A stretch of 64,000 nt of DNA. Origin: Grammothele lineata (taxonomy: Eukaryota; Basidiomycota; Agaricomycetes; Polyporales; Polyporaceae). Both the position numbers and the translations under genes were made by a program. The stretch lies in NCBI GenBank assembly GCA_002150815.3, contig NDFF03000380.1:1-64000 (forward strand), in the 5' to 3' direction. The notes under the pieces were generated by a model. That model was not told the origin of the DNA and ran no database searches. It saw nothing but the letters and a program-made list of their open reading frames with translations. This document shows, in pieces, positions 42,958-55,188 of this stretch (its first letter is position 1; every line of letters begins with the position of its first letter).

Positions 42958-45668
42958 ATGCCACCTAAGCCATCTCTAGAGCTTCCCCCGGGTATGGCAA
43001 CTCGCCGTTCTAACAAAGGACGCGTAGTTGGTGCTCCTGATATGCCTAGAGCGAAGAGAACTCACGAACAGGTGGTGGCCGACAATCAGAAGAAGGCTGA
43101 CGAGAAGGAGGCCCGCATTCAGAAGAAGTACAAAGCGGACCAGCACGTCGAAGAGCTCGAACAGCAGCTCTCTGAAAATGCGCCAACCGTCAGTCAGCTG
43201 TCCTCTACGAGTCATAAATACGCCAGCAGCACACGCACCACGAGGTCCCGTACCGTCCGCTCGCATTCTACACGCGCCATGTCCTCCGATGCTTCAGAGA
43301 ACACCTCCAATGCCGAATCTGACCTGCAGGTACTACCCGACGATACGACAGGTAAAGTTCTTGTCAACACAGGTCTGCGCTGGCATACAGAGGTCGCAAG
43401 CATGCTCACCTGTTCAATAGAAGCCAACATTGACGACAGTGAGCCACCTGTACAAGACTTCATGCGCCTAGAATCTCCGCCCTCAGGAAGTGACGACGAC
43501 TATATCGAGCCCCCGGGGATGGTGGAAGACTCGAGCGATGAGGAGGAAGAAGAGGTTCGACCGAAAGGAAAGAAGGTTGTCACGGCGGCAAAGGGCGTTG
43601 AACATGAAGATCGTGCAGCCGTGTCAGCGGTGGGAAAAAGGAAGCAACCTCCAAAGAGCGATGGTGCCACAGCGCTCAGCTCGTCCGAGGCCGCGTACGT
43701 CTCCAATATCCTCCCTATCGTTGACCACTCACTCGTCTATGCTGGCTCAGAACGCCTGCTGTAGCAACGAAGAAGCCAAGGAAGGCCTCCAGTCTCGTTT
43801 CCAACTGGGAAGAACTCATCCCAAGCCTCAACACGAGCACGGCGCGCGGGCGGTCGTCCGTTCCCATGCCCAGCGCAGGTGCGCTCTCCACTTCATCCAC
43901 GCGATCAGCTTCACACAGCAGTCGTGCGAGCGCGCCCCCAAGTAGTGTTGAGGATGGGATGAGCGGCGTGGAAAGTGATGGTCTACTGGTTGAGTCACAT
44001 CCGACAGGGACGCGGGTTGGACGATGAGGATGATGAAGTTACACACCAGCCACCCATGGACGTTGACCCCAAAGTCGGTGGGGGCCCTGACCGCTCTCGC
44101 AGCAAGCTCAGCGACGCGCTCAAGTATCGCGAGAACCCTGCATCAAAGTCAATGGAACTCCCTGCTGGGCTGGAAGAGCGCCGTGAACGCCTCCATGGCT
44201 CAGTGACCACCGTGATAGTAAGTTTCACACTCTGTTTTGTAGTAATGAAATCACCAGATGTCGCAGCCGTCAATGCCCCAACGCACCTCAACATTGCAGA
44301 AGAAGTTGGTCAAGAAGACCGGCAAGTCGAACACTGCCACGGCCGTGAGCGTCGCCGCCGACCGGGCGTCCAGCGCCAGCGATGAGATAGCCGACGCGAC
44401 CCACGACCAGCAGCCGGCGGCGTCCAAGAAAGGCAAGAACAAGAGAACGAAGAAACCTACCAAAGACGACCTTCCTCCTCCCATCCGTGCTCTCTTCACC
44501 GACCGCATCGCCCCCCTTGTTCTCCAGTTCTTCGGCACTCAGCCACCATGGTCCGAAGGCACCTTCCACGAGCTCAAACGGCTTTACGAGATTGCAGTGG
44601 GCAAGGAGCTTGCGCACGACTATCCCCTTGAGGAGATGGGCAAGATCCACAACGTCGTACGTAAATTCTAATTCTATAATAATTTGTCTTCGTATGTATG
44701 AGGACTTTCTGTTGTCTGCAGATCATTCAGTGCGTCAACACTTGGCGCAACAAGTTCGTCCAGGCCGCACTCGACTCACTTAAAGATTCGTTCGAGCCCG
44801 AACTCGCTGAGAACGAGCGCCCCGAGAGCAATGAGACTCTCGTCTTCTTCTCCAAGGAATTGAATCCTACTGATGGACTCGCTAATCGGGCAGAGTACAT
44901 TACGTGGGCCCTTGGAGATGCCGGCGGGCGTGCTAGGGATGTGCCGTACTTCTGGAAGGAGTATAATGACGGTGTTGCGAAGACAGCTGCGTAATCTCTT
45001 TGAATATTGCTATCAGTTCGCTCCTGCTGACATTTACGACAACAGAAACGATTCCAAGGGCGTTTTATTGTCGGTACATATGCGTATCACCTGGGCCAAG
45101 TCATTCTCGTTTTGGACAAGGCCGAGCGGGTGAACGAGTATGCTCGCGGCGCGCTAGCCATGGCTGTCCTGGCGGTGAAGCTTTCTTTCAGAATCATACG
45201 TTCAACTCGTCGCTTATACAATATGTGTCTGTTTTCAGGTCGAGTACGTGCTTAGCCGTTCCCAGAGCGGTGAGTATGTATCTCCAGGGACGAACAGGCG
45301 GGGGTGGTTCTCGTATGAGAACATTTCCGACCAGTGGGTTCCGAAGACGAACGACTCGAGCGACAAGATGATCGTCGTGAAGAGAATCCAACGCACGATG
45401 AAGGTCGTCGACGATCTGACTCCCACCGAATGGAAGGAGATCACCGATGCCGCAAGAGTGTCCTCATCAATATTGCATTATGTACGAGCGCGCTCGTACG
45501 CTTGCCTCTTTAGGTAAGAGGAATGCATTCCTCGCCGCCCAAGCTTACGGCGCGCTCGTCGCTCCCTCAAGCCGCCTGACGGCCTCCCGCACGCTAAGCG
45601 CTCCCGCGCTCTCCCGTCGGGCGGTTGCCGCTCCGCCCACGTCGCCGTCCCTGATGGCGTCCGTCTGA
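42958..45668 (+). CDS. Plavaka-linked divergent gene, function unknown
   Basis: Multi-exon gene starting ATG 42958. First exon: basic head, then a charged coiled coil (KADEKEARIQKKYKADQHVE; EELEQQL). An acidic region follows (SSDEEEEEVRPKGKK). Later segments continue across probable introns near 43351-43420, 43701-43769, 44219-44258 and 44658-44720 and include MSQPSMPQRTSTLQKKLVKK, PPIRALFTDRIAPLVLQFFG, KDSFEPELAENERPESNETL and VEYVLSRSQSGEYVSPGTNR; the frame can be followed to a stop at 45668. Exon limits after 44990 are less certain. It shares a promoter region with the transposase, as accessory ORFs of CACTA-group elements often do, but I recognise no domain and it might be a host gene. 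Confidence 0.6.
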
Positions 45669-46414
45669 CTTTCTGCATAGTAGCCTCTCGTGTACTATGT
45701 ACGACCCCAGTACTAGTTACTTCTTGTGGCTCGTGTGCTACACTCCTGGACTTACCCTTTGGGCACTCTCAAACTAGGAGGAGCTCGCCCTCGGTCGCTC
45801 CGTCCGTCTTATCGATAAGCATCGTCCGTTCATCGGCTTCAGGCACCTGCATCAGCTCCCGGCAAAGCCATTCCGATGGTCGCGCTCCACGCCCGTTAGT
45901 TCCGAAGTTCCGCTTTCCTGAAATGGCGTAAGGGATACTTGACGCCTCCGCGTCAATTCCGTCCGCTCATCTTGCGAAGCATATGCAACACTCATAGGCT
46001 CTGAAGTCTCTCCAGGGCATATGCTGTCACCCCATCACCGCACGCCGTCACTTCATGGCTCGGGCAGATATTACACGACGCCAGGACATTCGTCGACCCG
46101 CTTTCGAAGCATCAGTATATGCATTGGCCGCTCGCGAGGCGCTGTGGCGGCGCACAATTCTCCAACAGACGCACCGTCAAAGTGATTTAGCAAGCTCAAA
46201 ACCGTCGTGAGATCGCGAAGAGCTGCTAGTAACGGTGTCGTAATATACACGCGCAAGGCTTCAAGTCAACGAAGACATACCAGCGCCCTCGCGCGTCCGC
46301 GCCTCATCAGCAATAAATTCACCGGTCTTTTCCTGCCTTTGAAAGTCTTAGTGGTCTTAACACGTCTTAAATCCTCCTTTTGTGCGTTTTCACTCACAAA
46401 TTCAGACGAAATGA
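45669..46414. other. intergenic region without a supported gene
   Basis: Short frames only. The stretch contains the presumed 3' end of the preceding gene and the left flank of element B. Nothing else recognised. Confidence 0.35.
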
Positions 46415-48649
46415 CATCAGAACTTCTCGAAATTACTTATTCGCCCTTATTCTACCATATAAGGGGCATAAGCGCCAATAAGTTCGTTAAGTACGGATCC
46501 GTAAGTATGCAAGTGCGTGTAAGCACAGTAAGGCTGGTAAGGCCGGTAAGGGCAACGGGCGGACAGTGGGCGAACGCGCGGTTTGTAAAAACACATACAA
46601 TTGAGGTGCTAGTACATAGAGGAGGCTACAACAAGCGTAGTAGCAAGCCAAGAGCACATACTCCGCGACGGGGCCGTCGATACTACCATCTGTGCAGTTG
46701 CAAGCTGTCCGCGCTCTCCCTCGCACGCCTTGAGAAACACGTAGTCGTCTGCGCGCTCCTCCACTCCCTCGACATCCAAACCCTTGCCCTCGTTGTGCGC
46801 ATGTGCTCTTCCTCGGAGGTGCGTCCTACAGTGCGCATGGCAGTCAACTAGGTGCGCGCTCAATCTGCTCAAAGGCGACAACGTTAGCACACACAGAGCG
46901 TCCGTACATCATTCCTGTTTCACATCTTCAAGCAGAACACCTACACGTGGTCATCTGCTTCGCTGGGAGCGTCGCGCAGGCCGCACAGGGACGAACCCGC
47001 GTGCATGGTGCTTGTATCATCCGTGCTGCTCGATGCGGAACTTACGTCTCCTTGAAGATGCGACGCAGGGCGGGCGAAGTATGTGCCTAGAGAGAATGAG
47101 CGAGAACAGAGGGCAGCCCGTGCCCGTGAGGTCCGCCCTTGTAAACTTATGGAGGCAGCCGGTGGGGGTGCGGACGTGGTGCGCCTCACGGTACGTACTC
47201 GTGTAGACCTATGTGCGCCATGATCGCACTTGTTTCTTCCTTGGATGGGTGGTAGATCACCTATGGGTTACGCAGAGCATCTCAGAATTGACGAGACGAT
47301 CCTCGTGCAGGGCGAAATAATCTACTTACGGTTGGGTGGGAGCACGGACATGGACCGCTGGAGGCTGCCCGAGACCTCCCTCACAGCAGTATCCAGGCTC
47401 CGATGCCCGTAGTGTACGACAAATAGAGGATGAAGGGACGGGGTTGAACACAACACGAACATAAAAGCGATGTAGTGCGGACTCACCTGTAGCCTCGCAA
47501 CCGATTCACACCGGTCTTCCATCCCTTCAGTTCTCGCCTACATCTCTCGGAGCAAGACGACATAGGTGTATACCAATGGCCGCAAGTTTGTGGGGAGTTA
47601 AGGAGAAAGACATCGGAGGGGGAGACGGGCGGGGAGGCGGACATGGTGGTGAAAGCAGAGTGACAGAGCGCCAAAATTTGCTCCGCCAGCGCGACAACGG
47701 CGCTTGGGCGCTTCGGACTTGTCCCGAATCTCGTCGCTCGCTCCAGCTTGGTGCTTGTCTCTCTCCTCTCGTCCCCTCGCGTACGCTCTTCTTGTCGTTG
47801 CTCCGCTCAAACACAACGTTTCTAGGACCATTAATAAAGGTATATCTTATAATATCGAGCGATGTCCTTACCTGAACAGTGTGTATCTTTTCTAGCCGAC
47901 TGCCATACCAGCCCTCCACAATCGCTCGTATGCAACGGCATCTATCAGCACAATGGACGAGAGCTTCGCAATCAACAAACCCTAGACAGACTCTCGGTTC
48001 ACAAATCTGGAAGTCCAATAATGACGCAAAGCGATGACGCAGCATCTAGAGGGGACGTGTTCGGTTTACACGGGTACGTGCTCGACGTTTGTGGTGGTCT
48101 TCTACCCCGGCTCGCTCGGTTTCATCCAGTCAAGTACCAACTACGCATATGTTTTGAAAGCCCCAGTCGACACCACTCAACGCAGATCTACGCGCTACAG
48201 GGTGTGCGGACATGGTCATTCGCGTTACAATTCAGCATACCTCGTACATCAACACGAGTAATGAAGGCCTTTTACAAGTGAGTCCTAACTCTCGCCCCGT
48301 GAAACTGCAGTATACGTGCTTTCACCACAAATTTTCCCTTCGCAAGTATGCTCTCTGCCGTCTTCCTAGCGTGTACGAGTGGCACCGTGTAGGTGGGGCT
48401 CGTCTCACCATTCGTATCGCCCCATACGCCACATTATATACGTCCATTTCCATCTGTATCTGTAATTCACCATCATGTATGTCCCCTAAGATGTATCCGC
48501 TGTAGCATTTACGCAATGAATGACAATCTCGTGCCCCGCACAGAACTCTTACGGTGCTTAAACTCTTGCGGCCCTTACGCCCCTTAGCGCCTATTTTAAG
48601 CGCGGTAAGTACGTGTAAGTACGGTAAGGAATTTCCCGGACTCCTGATA
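46415..48649. mobile_element. element B: candidate 2.2-kb relative of element A
   Basis: The left end CATCAGAACTTCTCG then AAATTACTTA and the right end (reverse complement) TATCAGGAGTCCGGG then AAATTCCTTA agree at about 18 of 27 positions with each other and follow the same pattern as element A (ATCAG-n-A-n-T…GAAATT-n-CTTA). TGA flanks both sides (46412-46414 and 48650-48652). Subterminal taagt/cttaa words are abundant. A 17-bp block (ttgggcgcttcggactt) occurs at a comparable internal position in A (38982-38998) and B (47704-47720). No transposase ORF. B appears to be an older, diverged family member. Confidence 0.5.
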
Positions 48650-49025
48650 TGATAAGGTGAGTTCAGACTCGTTAAGACAAGTTCATACAGGAGTTAAGAT
48701 TGTCAAGGTCAGCTAAGGTAAAATAAGACAATGCAATTTATTGCTGATGGCCTGCACGACGTAGCACACGCGCAATAAGGTACTTGGGCCACTTGGCATT
48801 GCGCACAATTATACATGATGAACTTCGACCAGACATAGATGTACGCTACGTTCACCGCGGCATCCAGCACATGGTCAACGTTGCACGACATGCGTGTCCT
48901 AGAACTTGACGCGCGAGGGCTCTAGCTCGACGCGCGAGGACTATAGCTCGACGTGCGAGGATTAAGCTCCACGCAAGAGCGCTATTACCCGACGCGCATG
49001 CACGGAGCGGCACTACCTACTCAAC
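48650..49025. repeat. short tandem repeats beyond the 3' end of the KDZ2 gene
   Basis: Around 48900-49000, four to five imperfect units of about 20 bp based on agctcgacgcgcgaggact occur head to tail. Outside them no gene is seen. The repeats could mark the subterminal region of the KDZ2 element, but I found no matching inverted copy in the window. Confidence 0.5.
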
Positions 49026-52000
49026 CTATATCCACCGCCACTCCTCCTTTAGCCTACGTCTCTCCTCGTCGTCGTCGTCGTCGCTGTCGTCATCGTCTTC
49101 ACTGTCCTCCTCATCTTCATCATCTTCGCCTTCCAGGCCCTCGTTGGCGTCCGCGGCCACAAACATACGTGCAGCATGCCCGTGTTTATCTCTCTGACCT
49201 CGTTCCGTCTCATCTGCCTCGTCCGCATCGTCCGCCTCAGGCACGCTGAACTCCCCTTCCTCTGCCGAATGCCATACGTCGTCCGGCTAGGTGTCATTGT
49301 CAGCCCTACGCCATGTGACGGGGAGGAAGTACTTACTATGTACTTCGCCCACTCGGCGAAATATTCACGACATTTAGCCAGTAATTGCACGTAACGATCC
49401 GCCTGTCTGATTCACTGTAAGCACCCGTTCTACCACACACGAACGCAACTTACTTGCGGCAATACGACGCTCGCGCCGCGTCGCCTTTGGCTTCTTGATC
49501 CTTGCCATCCTTCGTCCAAGTCTTGCGGAAGTGGCCGAAGAAGCGTACAGAACGCCGCATCTCCTCTTCCAGGAGGCGTACTTCCTCTGTCCACCGCGCA
49601 ACCATCGCGCTCGTCCGGAACCAGTACACTTGTCGAACTGCTCGGCGTGTCAGTAATCGCCCAGCCGCAAGATTCGCAGCGCACGCACCATTGTCATAGA
49701 AAGAAGTGTACTTCGCGTCCACCTTATCGTTCGCGAAAGTCAGGTTCTCCCAAATCCATGACGTTTTCACGCTGCTGCTGCCCAGACTATCTTTCCCAGA
49801 CTGTAGGTGCATAGGTTTCAAGTCCGCCGCGCGCAGCGGACGGTAAGCGGGGTTGTCGTCCCCCATCCCTAGCGCTACCAGGGCCACGCGAGCGCGGCGG
49901 TACGTGTTCGCCGCGGTACCTACGTCTTCGTTCTTCAAAGCCAGCTTCTTGCCGACTCTGAGTGTCGCCCTCTTTCCGCTGGCCTCAAACTTTTGCAGAC
50001 GCAAGACTTCGGTCGTGATGACGTTCGTCCGCAGCTCGTTGAGCGCGTCGTTGGCCTCGCACTCGCGAATCTCCTTCTCCCACGCTACCGCCTCCGCGAG
50101 GACCGGCTTTGCTAGGAGACGACGGTCGTAGGAAGAAGGGAGAGGGATATGATAGTTGTAGATCTCCTGCCACATAGCCGGCTTCCCCTTCGGATTCCGC
50201 GCAGGAGGCAATCCGCTGTCCGTCCGTTCTACCTTGGTCGCGCGAGGCTTCGCCTTCTTTCCTCGACCCTTCTTGGCCTTGGACGGATCACCCACGGGCG
50301 TCGTTGTCGCCGCGGACGCTTCTGCGGGCGCTGAAAGGCGCGTAGGGTTTTGGCCTGGGAACGATCCAGGGTTGGACGGGTGCGAGGCGGGCGGATTCGG
50401 GAGGGGCGACTGCGAGGTGGACGGGTGCGGGGTGGACGGGTGCGAGGCGGACGGGTGCGAGGCGGACGGGTGCGAGGTGGAGGACTTCGAAGTGGAGGAC
50501 TTCGAGGTGGAGGACTTCGAGGTGGACGGCTTCGAGGTGGACGGCTTCGAGGCCACCGTGGAACGGAGGGGGAACACGTCCGTTAGTTCCCCAGGTTTGC
50601 TCTCCTTCCGGACTTCCAGAGCCGCCTTCTCAAGAAGCGGTTGCAGAACCATGTTGAACGCGGTGTACCATGCACCGAGACGTTGGAGGAACGTCGCTCG
50701 CGCTTTCTCGATAGCTTTCTCTGCTTCTTCCGTCAAGTCGACTTCTTCAAGCGCGTCGAGCAGTTTCTCCCTGTAAAGCTGTCATTATCCCGCACAACGG
50801 TAGACAGCGTGTAGACAGAGCGCGGACAGAGCGCGGACGTACCGAAGGTGCTGCAATCGTACACCTTCATAGACCCCTTCCATCACGTTCGTCGACGTAG
50901 GGCTAATTTCGTCCTTGTCGCGCTGATCCTGTATGCGCCCGAGTAGCTGCGTCGTTGTCAACCCTGTCGAGATCATACTGAGCTCATGCCGCGAGTAGAG
51001 ATTGACTACGCTTACCTCCGCCGCCTTTCAGCTCATACGGATTCTCCATGCCGTCGTGCAAGCACACGTGCACGACTCTTTTGACCCACAGCCTCTCACG
51101 ACCGCGCATGGCTGCCAACACCGGGGAGGGGTACATCGCTTCGATGGTTCGAAGCTGAGTACGAACTTCCTTCAATCGCGCGACCGCGTTTGTGTAACGA
51201 TCACTCAGATCGCGAGCTACGCGCGCTTATTAGAACTCTGCAGTGCGGCTGCTAGGATTACTTACGGGTGGCGTGTAACTTCCGTACGTTCATGTCTCCG
51301 AAGGCGTCGTTCAGGACGTCGTGCCGGTGGCCCGACATCATCTCCTTCGTTCGCGCCGCGAGATTGTTCATCATCGACCATACGCGCTCCAGGACCTCGC
51401 CGTCCGTCATGCCCACTCCAGGAAGGTAATTGTAAGAGTGCTTGTAACGGCACGACGTCTGATGTGCGGCGGAGTGAAACTTGCCGACGGCGGCGAGCGT
51501 GAAGGGCCAGAGGCAGGGCGCGTTGGTGGCCAACCATTCGAACTTCGCCTGCATGCTTTTGAGGCGCTTGCGAAAGTTCTTACAATATTGACAATTGATG
51601 TCGTAGCCGCTGATGAACATGAGCAGAGACAGGTACGGGCGGAGCCCTACCATCTGCGCGTAATCTGCGAATGCGTACCTGTGTCTTCACTGTCAGCGCC
51701 GCGGATACAGAGGAGAGCGCGAGGGCACTTACGCCTCCGCTCCATCCATGTCGACAATTCCATTCCCGATTGCAAACATATGTCTCGCGCAGGTCATTCC
51801 CACCATCCCTGTGACGCGGCCGCCGTATCGCGAGTACCCCATCGCGCCGAACTCGTTGCATGTCGTTTTCTGATGACACATTAGCGCGACACGCACGCAC
51901 CGTCGAAAGCGAAGACGTACATTGCGCTTGGCTTTGGGCCGCTGCTTCTGGAAGACTTCATACTCTGCCTCCGGAGCGAAGTACGCCGCTCCTTCCGTCA

Positions 52001-53339
52001 ATGGGCGATCTAACGGGTCCATGGGCTTGGTCTTCTGAGTTTGCTGAAAATTGCCGTCAAGCGCGTATGAGAGCGCGTCCAGATAGCTGATCACAGCGTC
52101 AGCGCGCGAGTACATGCAGCAAGGGCAAGACGCGCACCGATCCGCACTCGGGCGATCGCGCCAACGTGGGTCCATGTTGATGTTCGGTTGAGGGCAAGAC
52201 GGACACAGCACAGCCAATGAACGGGCCGGTAGGGGCTGCGTGGGCAAAACTCCCGCTCTCTTCGTCGCCCGGGTGAAGGAGAATGTACGCGCGGCTACGA
52301 GAAATTCTCGATAACGATCCTGTGCGCGATAGTCAGCCGCCAAAACAGAGCGCGCATACATTGCTCTTACTTACCGGGACGCTCTCGGGCGAAACGTTGC
52401 TTGTGGTCCGCTTCAGATAGTTCCAGTAGTCGTGCGCTGAAATTTGAGACTGCAGGGCGAGTAGCTGATGATCGCGAAGCATCGACAGGGCGTACGCGCT
52501 CTGGGGTAGTTTCCAGGTCCCTGGCCACAATCCATATTGTACGAGTTGAACGGGTTCGGGCGGCTGCTTGCGCTGCCCATCGCGAGGTCCGCTCGTGAAG
52601 TGACACTGGCAGAAAAGAACCGGAACGACATCCACCCCATGCTCGTGGACAATGGTCATCTCCCTAGGCCTGTTGTTCGCGGGACACGGCATCGCTCCGT
52701 GACCGAGGTTGATCTGAAGCCCCAGACTGCCCAAGGTACGTCGGGACCAGAACCTGGCGTCCGGTCGCCACGTATCGATGCGATGGAAGGGGTTGCGTCG
52801 GTGGAATATCAACGTGCAGCTTTTACAGAGAAGATCTGGATCGTAGCAGTCGAAACACCGATGTACAGGTTGATCCGCGTCGCCGAGGGGTAGGGAGCAG
52901 ACGGCACACTGAGCGCGGTCCGGCGGAGGTGCCTCCCGTGCAAGAAGAGCGGTTTGCGCGGTTGCTGCCCAATGACGAAAAAAGAAGCGTACTCTGCTTG
53001 AGGGGGACTGTACGCGCCATGAGAGGACGGCCATTCCCTGAGAACGTTCGCACATACCGAGAGGTCCTCTTCCGACTCCTGGGACGTTGGTGATGCACCG
53101 CATACGGGATCATTGCTGGCAGTCGAGGGTCTCGGGGCTTCGTCCAGGGACTGCTCATCGTTCATGTCCATTTGCGGAACGCCGGACGTGACGTCTGGAA
53201 CGGTCGATGTGGACGAGGGAATGAGGGAGGTGGCCGCCGTGGCCAGGATTGTGCGATGCGGCGCGGCATTTTTCAGTGCTGCCCAGGGATTCCGACGGTG
53301 ATTGGACTGAGGTGCGGGCCTTCGACTTTGCCCGCTCAT
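49026..53339 (-). CDS. KDZ transposase, CxC2-type, intact (KDZ2)
   Basis: Ten exons on the minus strand give 1,277 aa: 53339-53058, 53007-52375, 52319-51921, 51869-51733, 51678-51266, 51216-51016, 50963-50843, 50770-49454, 49406-49337, 49286-49026; introns are 47-72 nt and frames join. N-terminal CxC2 zinc region (about 128-235): CAVC, CFDCYDPDLLCKSC, H-R-I-D-x-W, LGLQINLGHGAMPC, CQC. Catalytic part: LCPSCPQPNINM (about 343), ALDGNFQQ (about 393), TCARH, SGYDINCQYCKN (about 508), TDGEVLERVWSMMNN and TKEMMSGHRHDVLNDAFGD. Exon 8 holds a 15-bp coding minisatellite (50400-50560) giving STSKS/SASHP repeats. The tail is highly acidic (EDSEDDDDSDDDDDEE). No stop or missing motif is apparent, so it could be active. 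It differs in type from KDZ1, so the two are independent lineages. Confidence 0.9.
50400..50560. repeat. 15-bp coding minisatellite in KDZ2 exon 8
   Basis: About ten units such as gaggtggacgggtgc, gaggcggacgggtgc and gaggtggaggacttc, encoding five-residue repeats of the types STSHP, SASHP and STSKS. The unit is a multiple of three, so copy number can vary without breaking the protein. Confidence 0.8.
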
Positions 53340-55188
53340 CGCGGGGAGCGGAGCTGGGGGAGGAATGGGCGGTGAGCGGTCGAAGGGAAGGCAGACGGCT
53401 GGTTCCTCTGACGAGGGAGGGTCGCGACGGCGCGTCTCCTTTTGGCGGGGCCCCAAAAATCATCTTTCAATGACGCCCTCCAAGGTCGCTCCGATCGACA
53501 GATTCCAGGGCAGTGAGGGATCGAACGTCCGACTCCGGCCGAACAGAGGATCGCAATCGCTGTCACGTCACATTGACCGCCTCTCTGGCTGCATTCATAC
53601 ATCCGATCGAGGCTTTCCGACCAAACGTCAAGGGACGCGAAGGGCCTGAGGGGCTCGAGTTCCTGACTTGAGTCCTCCATAGGGCCAGCTCGACATGTTT
53701 GGACTTTGACCGTCTCGCGGTCCGTGGGGAGGCGCGTCGCGCACACTTGGAAGGACTCACGGGTGTGTGTCCGCGCGCTAGGGATGGACGGGCGCGCGAG
53801 GGGCGGGTGCGCTAGGGGCGGGTGCGCGAGGGGCGGGTGCGCGAGGGGCGGGTGCGCGAGGGGCGGGCGGGCGAGGAGTGGCCTTGAGGGGAAAGAGTCT
53901 AGGGCGGGCGTAAAGGGGGCACTTGCGGGATAATTCATCGGAATTCTCATGGCCTGCACTTATGGGAAGGGGGTGGACGCGAGAGCAGGTCTCGTCCAGT
54001 ACACCGCACCCGGAGGAAGGACGTATATCCTCTCTGGATGGGACACCGTGCAGGTTTCGACAAGCGCGACGCCCGTTCGCCGTTATGATGTCTCTTATAT
54101 GTCGTGTACTGCACGAGCAGGTGCGCGCGACACATGGAGACGTCTGGATACGGCCAGGCCCCCATGTGTCGCATGGTTAGCAGGATCGCACACTAGCCCC
54201 ACGGTGGCCGTATAGCCAGTGTGACATCGTGTCCCATTCTGCCTATACCAGGATCGCAGTGAAAGTACTTACTTCATCGATTTGCATGGCGGGTTCAATT
54301 TAAGATGACGGTTTGTGCGCGATAATGGCGAGGGTTCTACTATAGGCAGAGGACTTGGTCATTGAGCGCGTCTGACAAGTCGTCAGCGCCAAAAGGCCAC
54401 AGACGCGATCACGTGACTGGGGACTGCCATCGCTTTCGCACGCCTTGTCGACGAGGGAGCGCAATCGCCTTCTAACGCTAAGTCTTCATCCAGCCCATTG
54501 GCTACTCGTTAGGTACGCCTCGCCATACCCTCTTCGCGCCATATCCACCTCCTCATACGTTTCTTGTTCCCTGGGCCAGCTCGCATATCTGGCGTCTCCG
54601 TCAAAAGCAGCGGCCGCATCCGCCCCTTACGAGCAGTCTCGTTCGTGGTGGATACATCATCAACACTGGTGAGTTCTTCCCCTCCCCGTGATTGGACTTC
54701 CTTTCAGAAGCCACGCAGTGCCCCAGCAAGAGCACCTTCTTCCCTTTCACCCACTCGGAGAGGATATACGTCCTTCCTCCGGGCGCGGTCACTTGGACGA
54801 GACATTGTCTCACGTCCCTCCTTCCCCTCGGATTGCTCCTCAAGCCGCCACCCTCAAGCCGCTCCCTCTGCCCCTCCCACTCCCGCCCCGCCATTCAGAG
54901 AGGATATACGTCCTACCTCTGACAGCGGTACCTCGGACGAGATCTCATCTCACGTCCACTCGCGTGCGGCCCCCTCGAACACCCCTGTTCTCGCTCGCCT
55001 CGGACGCTGCCTGACCGGTTCTCGACGTTGCGCTCCCTCCACCGTTCGCAAGTTGACCCCAAAAACGCAAGATCTGCAAAACCTCTTGATCGCTTTCTAC
55101 ATATCTGTTGCCCACTCGCCGGTGCTGTAACACGTACGTGCTTAAGCTCGCATGTTATGCTGTTGAGCTCACGTCACTTTGACAGGTA
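53340..55188. promoter_or_regulatory. repeat-rich divergent promoter region between KDZ2 and the 733-aa gene
   Basis: 1.85 kb without a convincing gene. It holds a GC-rich 15-bp minisatellite (about 53787-53875, gcgcgaggggcgggt) and three copies of a roughly 55-bp motif starting gagaggatatacgtcct: one inverted (about 53979-54035) and two direct (about 54757-54815 and 54895-54955). The copies differ by a few bases. A short coding stretch (54930-55130) might be a 5' exon of the next gene, but I could not join it in frame. Confidence 0.6.
53787..53875. repeat. 15-bp GC-rich minisatellite
   Basis: About six head-to-tail units of gcgcgaggggcgggt, one variant with gctagg, roughly 450 bp upstream of the KDZ2 start codon. 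G-runs on the plus strand could form G-quadruplexes. Confidence 0.85.

Noticed and set aside
51870..51920. Reading straight through the 51-nt segment in KDZ2 as coding
   Set aside because: It is in frame without a stop, but has GTACGT and a CAG acceptor, and removing it brings adjacent family motifs to the expected spacing.
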